Of a stretch of DNA of 64,000 nucleotides, positions 61,590 to 64,000 are shown one piece after another; positions within the stretch are counted from its first letter, which is position 1; each line of letters starts with the position of its first letter. The DNA lies in NCBI RefSeq assembly GCF_001938945.1, contig NZ_MKIO01000047.1, forward strand, positions 88,466-152,465. Reading direction: 5' to 3'. The position numbers and the translations under genes were made by a program. This DNA comes from Xaviernesmea rhizosphaerae. GTDB lineage: Bacteria > Pseudomonadota > Alphaproteobacteria > Rhizobiales > Rhizobiaceae. Under the pieces are notes generated by a model, which had not been told where the DNA came from, made no database searches, and saw only the letters and a list, made by a program, of their open reading frames with translations.

Positions 61590-62654
61590 ATGCGCATGCC
61601 CGTCCAGCGTATAGGCTTCTATATTCTTCTGACCCTGGTGACGATCGCCTTTGTCGCCATCCTGCTGCCGTTCTATTCCGCGGTGTTCTGGGCGGTCGTC
61701 TTCGCGATCGTGTTTTTCCCGCTGCACGAATGGGTCCAGGACAGGACAGGCGGGCGCAGGAGCCTTGCGGCCGCCATCTCCGTCATCATCTGCGTCGTGC
61801 TGGTCATCGTGCCGGGCATGATGATCCTCAGCGCCATCGTCCAGGAGGGCAATCAGCTCTATCAGCGCGTGACCAGCGGCGAGATCGACCCGCAGGCGCT
61901 GTTCGAGCAGGCGCGCAATGCGCTGCCGGATTTCCTGCGCGAAAGGCTGACCGCGCTGGATTCGGGAGCGATCGCCGATCTCGGCCGGCGCTTTTCGTCG
62001 ACACTGATGCAGGGCGGCGGCTTCTTTGCCGGCCGGGCGCTGGTTCTCGGCCAGAGCACGCTGCAGTTCTTCATCATGTTCGGCGTGATGCTCTACCTCC
62101 TGTTCTTCCTGTTCCGCGACGGGCGGGAGCTGACGGGAACGCTGCGCCGGGCGGTGCCCCTGAGCGACGCGCATTCGCGCCGGCTGGGCGCTAAGTTCAC
62201 CTCCGTGGTGCGCGCCACCGTGCGCGGCAATCTGATCATCGCGCTGGTGCAGGGCATCATCGGCGGCGTCACCTTCTGGGGGCTCGGCATTCAGCCGGCC
62301 TTTCTCTGGGGCGCCCTGATGACGATGCTGTCCCTGCTGCCGGCCGTGGGCGCGGCGATCGTCTGGCTGCCGGTGGCGATCTATTTCCTCCTGGTCGGCT
62401 CCTATGTGCCGGCCGTGGTGCTCATCCTTGTCGGCGTGTTCGTCATCGGCCTCGTCGACAATCTCCTGCGGCCGCCGCTGGTCGGCAAGGAAACCAAGCT
62501 GCCCGACTATATGGTGCTGATCTCCACCATTGGCGGCATTTCGCTGCTCGGCATGAACGGCTTCGTCATCGGCCCGCTGTTTGCGGCCCTGTTCGTGGCC
62601 GCCTGGAGCATTTTCAGCGAGGAGCGGCGGCGCGACGAGGCGGAGATCGCCTGA
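61590..62654 (+). CDS. AI-2E/PerM-family transporter
   Basis: The 354-residue protein has eight hydrophobic segments, the PerM-type middle region, and conserved motifs VVRATVRGNLIIALVQGIIG, LSLLPAVGAAIVWLP and LVDNLLRPPLVGKETKLPDY in sequence. Family members export autoinducer-2 or sodium/protons; the substrate here is unknown. Divergent from the XRE operon. Start at the first ATG (61590). Confidence 0.94.
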   Translation: MRMPVQRIGFYILLTLVTIAFVAILLPFYSAVFWAVVFAIVFFPLHEWVQDRTGGRRSLAAAISVIICVVLVIVPGMMILSAIVQEGNQLYQRVTSGEIDPQALFEQARNALPDFLRERLTALDSGAIADLGRRFSSTLMQGGGFFAGRALVLGQSTLQFFIMFGVMLYLLFFLFRDGRELTGTLRRAVPLSDAHSRRLGAKFTSVVRATVRGNLIIALVQGIIGGVTFWGLGIQPAFLWGALMTMLSLLPAVGAAIVWLPVAIYFLLVGSYVPAVVLILVGVFVIGLVDNLLRPPLVGKETKLPDYMVLISTIGGISLLGMNGFVIGPLFAALFVAAWSIFSEERRRDEAEIA

Positions 62655-62707
62655 GGGCCAGGCGGGGCCGAAGCGCGCCCCGCCCGGAAAATAGCGCGCC
62701 GCGTCTG

Positions 62708-62732
62708 GGAACCCACGTGAAGCCTTACGGTT
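62708..62732 (+). promoter_or_regulatory. EcfG-type promoter upstream of an uncertain ORF
   Basis: GGAAC, 16 bases, GGTT matches GGAAC-N18-TT. A GAGGAG and an ATG follow 12-30 bases downstream. Confidence 0.65.
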
Positions 62733-62760
62733 AGGCTCATCGTTCACGAGGAGACGAACG

Positions 62761-63057
62761 ATGATCCCTGTCCCGCCGGCGGTTGCGGTCGCGCCGATTC
62801 GCGCGCGGTCGCTGCCATTGCCCTGCCTGTCGCGCGGCCGTTGGCAGGCGGGCGGAACGCCTGCGCATCCACGACGGCTGGTCCTGCCGCAAAGCCCTGC
62901 CTTATCAGGCTGGACCTTTCTCACAACGAAGCCACATCGGCGGTCCGGCGGCGCTCTGCCCCGTCCGCTTGCCGATCCGCGCGCTCCTGGAGCGGCCCTT
63001 GCGGGAGAAGCTGGTCGCCCTGTCTGCCGAGCGGCGGCAAAACCTAGCCAAAATTAG
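62761..63057 (+). CDS. Uncertain small ORF behind an EcfG-type promoter
   Basis: The ATG follows a strong GAGGAGACGAACG ribosome site and encodes a 98-residue Pro/Arg-rich product with no known motif. An overlapping frame (to 63085) has a more natural C-terminus (RALLERPLREKLVALSAERR), so a frameshift or decayed gene is possible. Confidence 0.35.
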   Translation: MIPVPPAVAVAPIRARSLPLPCLSRGRWQAGGTPAHPRRLVLPQSPALSGWTFLTTKPHRRSGGALPRPLADPRAPGAALAGEAGRPVCRAAAKPSQN

Positions 63058-63155
63058 TCTTTGGACGAGCCACTCTTTGGAGTGACCGCTCGAGGCTTTG
63101 TGCGCCTCGTGCCGACGCAACACCATTCCCAGCAGCAACAATCGAGGAAACCGAT

Positions 63156-63692
63156 ATGACGATGATTCGCGCCGCCCTTCTGGGCGCAACCCTGGCGCTT
63201 GCGCCTGCCTTTGCCATGGCCCAGGCCACTCCCGCTGCGCAGGCAGCCCCGGCGGCCATGCCGACGGAAAAGGCCGAATTTGCCAAGATGGCCGGCAGTT
63301 CGAACCAGTTCGAAATCGAATCAAGCCGTCTTGCCCTGGAGCGGGCCCAATCGGCCGATGTGAAAACCTTTGCCCGCCAGATGGTCGAGGATCACACCAA
63401 GGCCGGCAAGGCGATGATGAAAGCCGCCGCCATGAAGCGGCCGGCCGACCCGACGCCGGCGCTTGCGCCGAAGCATGCCGCCATGCTCGAGCAGCTGCAG
63501 GGCGCCAAAGGAGCGCAGTTCCAGATGCTTTATGTCGACATGCAGGTGCAGGCACATGAAGAAGCCGTCGCTCTCTTCACTCACTATGCCAAGAACGGCG
63601 ACGACGCCGCGCTGAAGAGCTTCGCGGCCGAGACGCTGCCTGTGCTGGAAATGCACCGCAAGCATGTGATGCAGCTCGCTAAGAAAAAATAG
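63156..63692 (+). CDS. DUF4142 secreted protein
   Basis: The 178-residue protein has a signal peptide (MTMIRAALLGATLALAPAFA) and a ferritin-like four-helix DUF4142 domain (GSSNQFEIESSRLALERAQS, KTFARQMVEDHTKAGKAMM, MLYVDMQVQAHEEAVALF). Often stress- or envelope-associated. ACAATCGAGGAAACC precedes the ATG. A terminator follows. Confidence 0.93.
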   Translation: MTMIRAALLGATLALAPAFAMAQATPAAQAAPAAMPTEKAEFAKMAGSSNQFEIESSRLALERAQSADVKTFARQMVEDHTKAGKAMMKAAAMKRPADPTPALAPKHAAMLEQLQGAKGAQFQMLYVDMQVQAHEEAVALFTHYAKNGDDAALKSFAAETLPVLEMHRKHVMQLAKKK

Positions 63693-63729
63693 GGTCCGCC
63701 CGGCGGCGCAGCATCTTTCCGTTTTGCCA

Positions 63730-63757
63730 AACGGCCGGCCTGCACGCCGGCCGTTTT
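63730..63757 (+). terminator. Terminator after DUF4142 gene
   Basis: A perfect 10-bp stem (AACGGCCGGC / GCCGGCCGTT) with a six-base loop is followed by TT. Confidence 0.85.
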
Positions 63758-63805
63758 CCTGTGCGGACCAGATGCCAAGGACACGCTTAAGACGTCGCCT
63801 TTAGA

Positions 63806-63906
63806 GCATCGGACCGAAAAGTGGGAGCCGGTTTTCGGAGGAATCCGATGCAAAAACAAAATTCTAGGGCATCAAACTGCATATGCTTTTCGGTCCGATG
63901 GTCTAA
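63806..63906. repeat. Dimeric rhizobial intergenic palindrome, copy F
   Basis: Module 1 (63806-63851) has the GCATCGGA / TCCGATGC outer arms and CCGAAAA / TTTTCGG inner arms. Module 2 (63865-63906) is an imperfect TAGGGCATC...GATGGTCTAA hairpin, as in copy E. Confidence 0.9.
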
Positions 63907-63977
63907 GGCCTGTTGACAGACGTCAGGTTGGGGCAAGGTTTGTTGCCGAGGGTCTCCTTGTTTGACAGGAGGCTTTG

Positions 63978-64000
63978 ATGGTTCGTTATGTTCTTCGAGA
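63978..64000 (+). CDS. Start of an ORF cut by the right edge
   Basis: An ATG at 63978, preceded by GACAGGAGG, encodes MVRYVLR before the window ends. The family cannot be identified from seven codons; a mobile-element gene is only a guess. Confidence 0.3.

Noticed and set aside
61518..62924. 468-codon minus-strand open frame
   Set aside because: Antisense shadow of the PerM-like transporter gene, with low-complexity His/Asp/Arg composition.

Overview
The window is 64 kb of GC-rich alphaproteobacterial chromosome, almost certainly from a member of the Rhizobiaceae (Rhizobium/Agrobacterium type). The evidence is the gene content and order (infC-rpmI-rplT-pheS-pheT, rbfA-truB-rpsO-pnp, fabA-fabB-fabI divergent from irr, lpiA/mprF-acvB, mbfA), candidate Irr, CtrA and EcfG sites, and dimeric copies of an interspersed palindrome of the rhizobial intergenic-repeat type. 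No tRNA, rRNA, CRISPR array or prophage was recognised. An IS or other new gene may begin at the extreme right edge.

Layout. 1-3.1 kb: the left-truncated gene of a Tet(M)-like ribosome-protection GTPase, an arsR-SRPBCC pair and a solitary clpP paralogue. 3.2-10.1 kb (minus strand): infC (AUU start), rpmI, rplT, a kinase-fold gene, pheS and pheT, with a brnTA toxin-antitoxin module lodged between pheS and pheT; the brnT toxin reading frame is broken. 10.3-14.3 kb: hydrolase, a transglutaminase-like protease behind two CtrA-type boxes, mbfA with an Irr-type palindrome, and glsB behind an EcfG-type promoter. 14.4-17.5 kb: the complete EF-P and EF-P beta-lysylation set (efp, epmA, epmB). 17.5-25.5 kb: OmpA lipoprotein, GNAT plus XRE-cupin pair, lepA, yegP, ccdAB, pentapeptide protein, rbfA and truB. 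25.8-32.7 kb: HWE histidine kinase, rpsO, pnp, an rsmC-like methyltransferase and a PIN-like protein. 32.9-36.3 kb: fabI-fabB-fabA and irr. 36.4-44.1 kb: small secreted proteins, TRIC channel, YdcF, a flavoprotein, a small EcfG-type gene, an SDR, and a cluster of small hydrophilic proteins with a Pmp3/YqaE protein. 44.4-50.2 kb: an MHYT hybrid histidine kinase, an aldo/keto reductase, and a diguanylate cyclase carrying a cytosolic AmiC-like binding domain. 50.5-55.2 kb: a DUF922 protease and the lysyl-phosphatidylglycerol operon. 56.2-61.1 kb: a compact minus-strand operon of an XRE regulator, a HilA-like winged-helix/TPR regulator, a 70-residue protein, a YcaO and a TfuA protein. 61.6-64 kb: AI-2E-type transporter and DUF4142 protein.

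The most novel item is the 56.6-61.1 kb operon. YcaO proteins with TfuA partners install peptide-backbone modifications such as thioamides. The short cysteine-free protein placed 9 nt upstream of ycaO is a natural candidate precursor, and the two upstream regulators look dedicated to it. This would be an undescribed ribosomally made, post-translationally modified peptide system. A second theme is general stress: four intergenic sites match GGAAC-N18-TT, in front of glsB, a 62-residue protein gene, the small hydrophilic-protein cluster, and an ORF near 62.7 kb; a weaker one precedes the yqaE gene.
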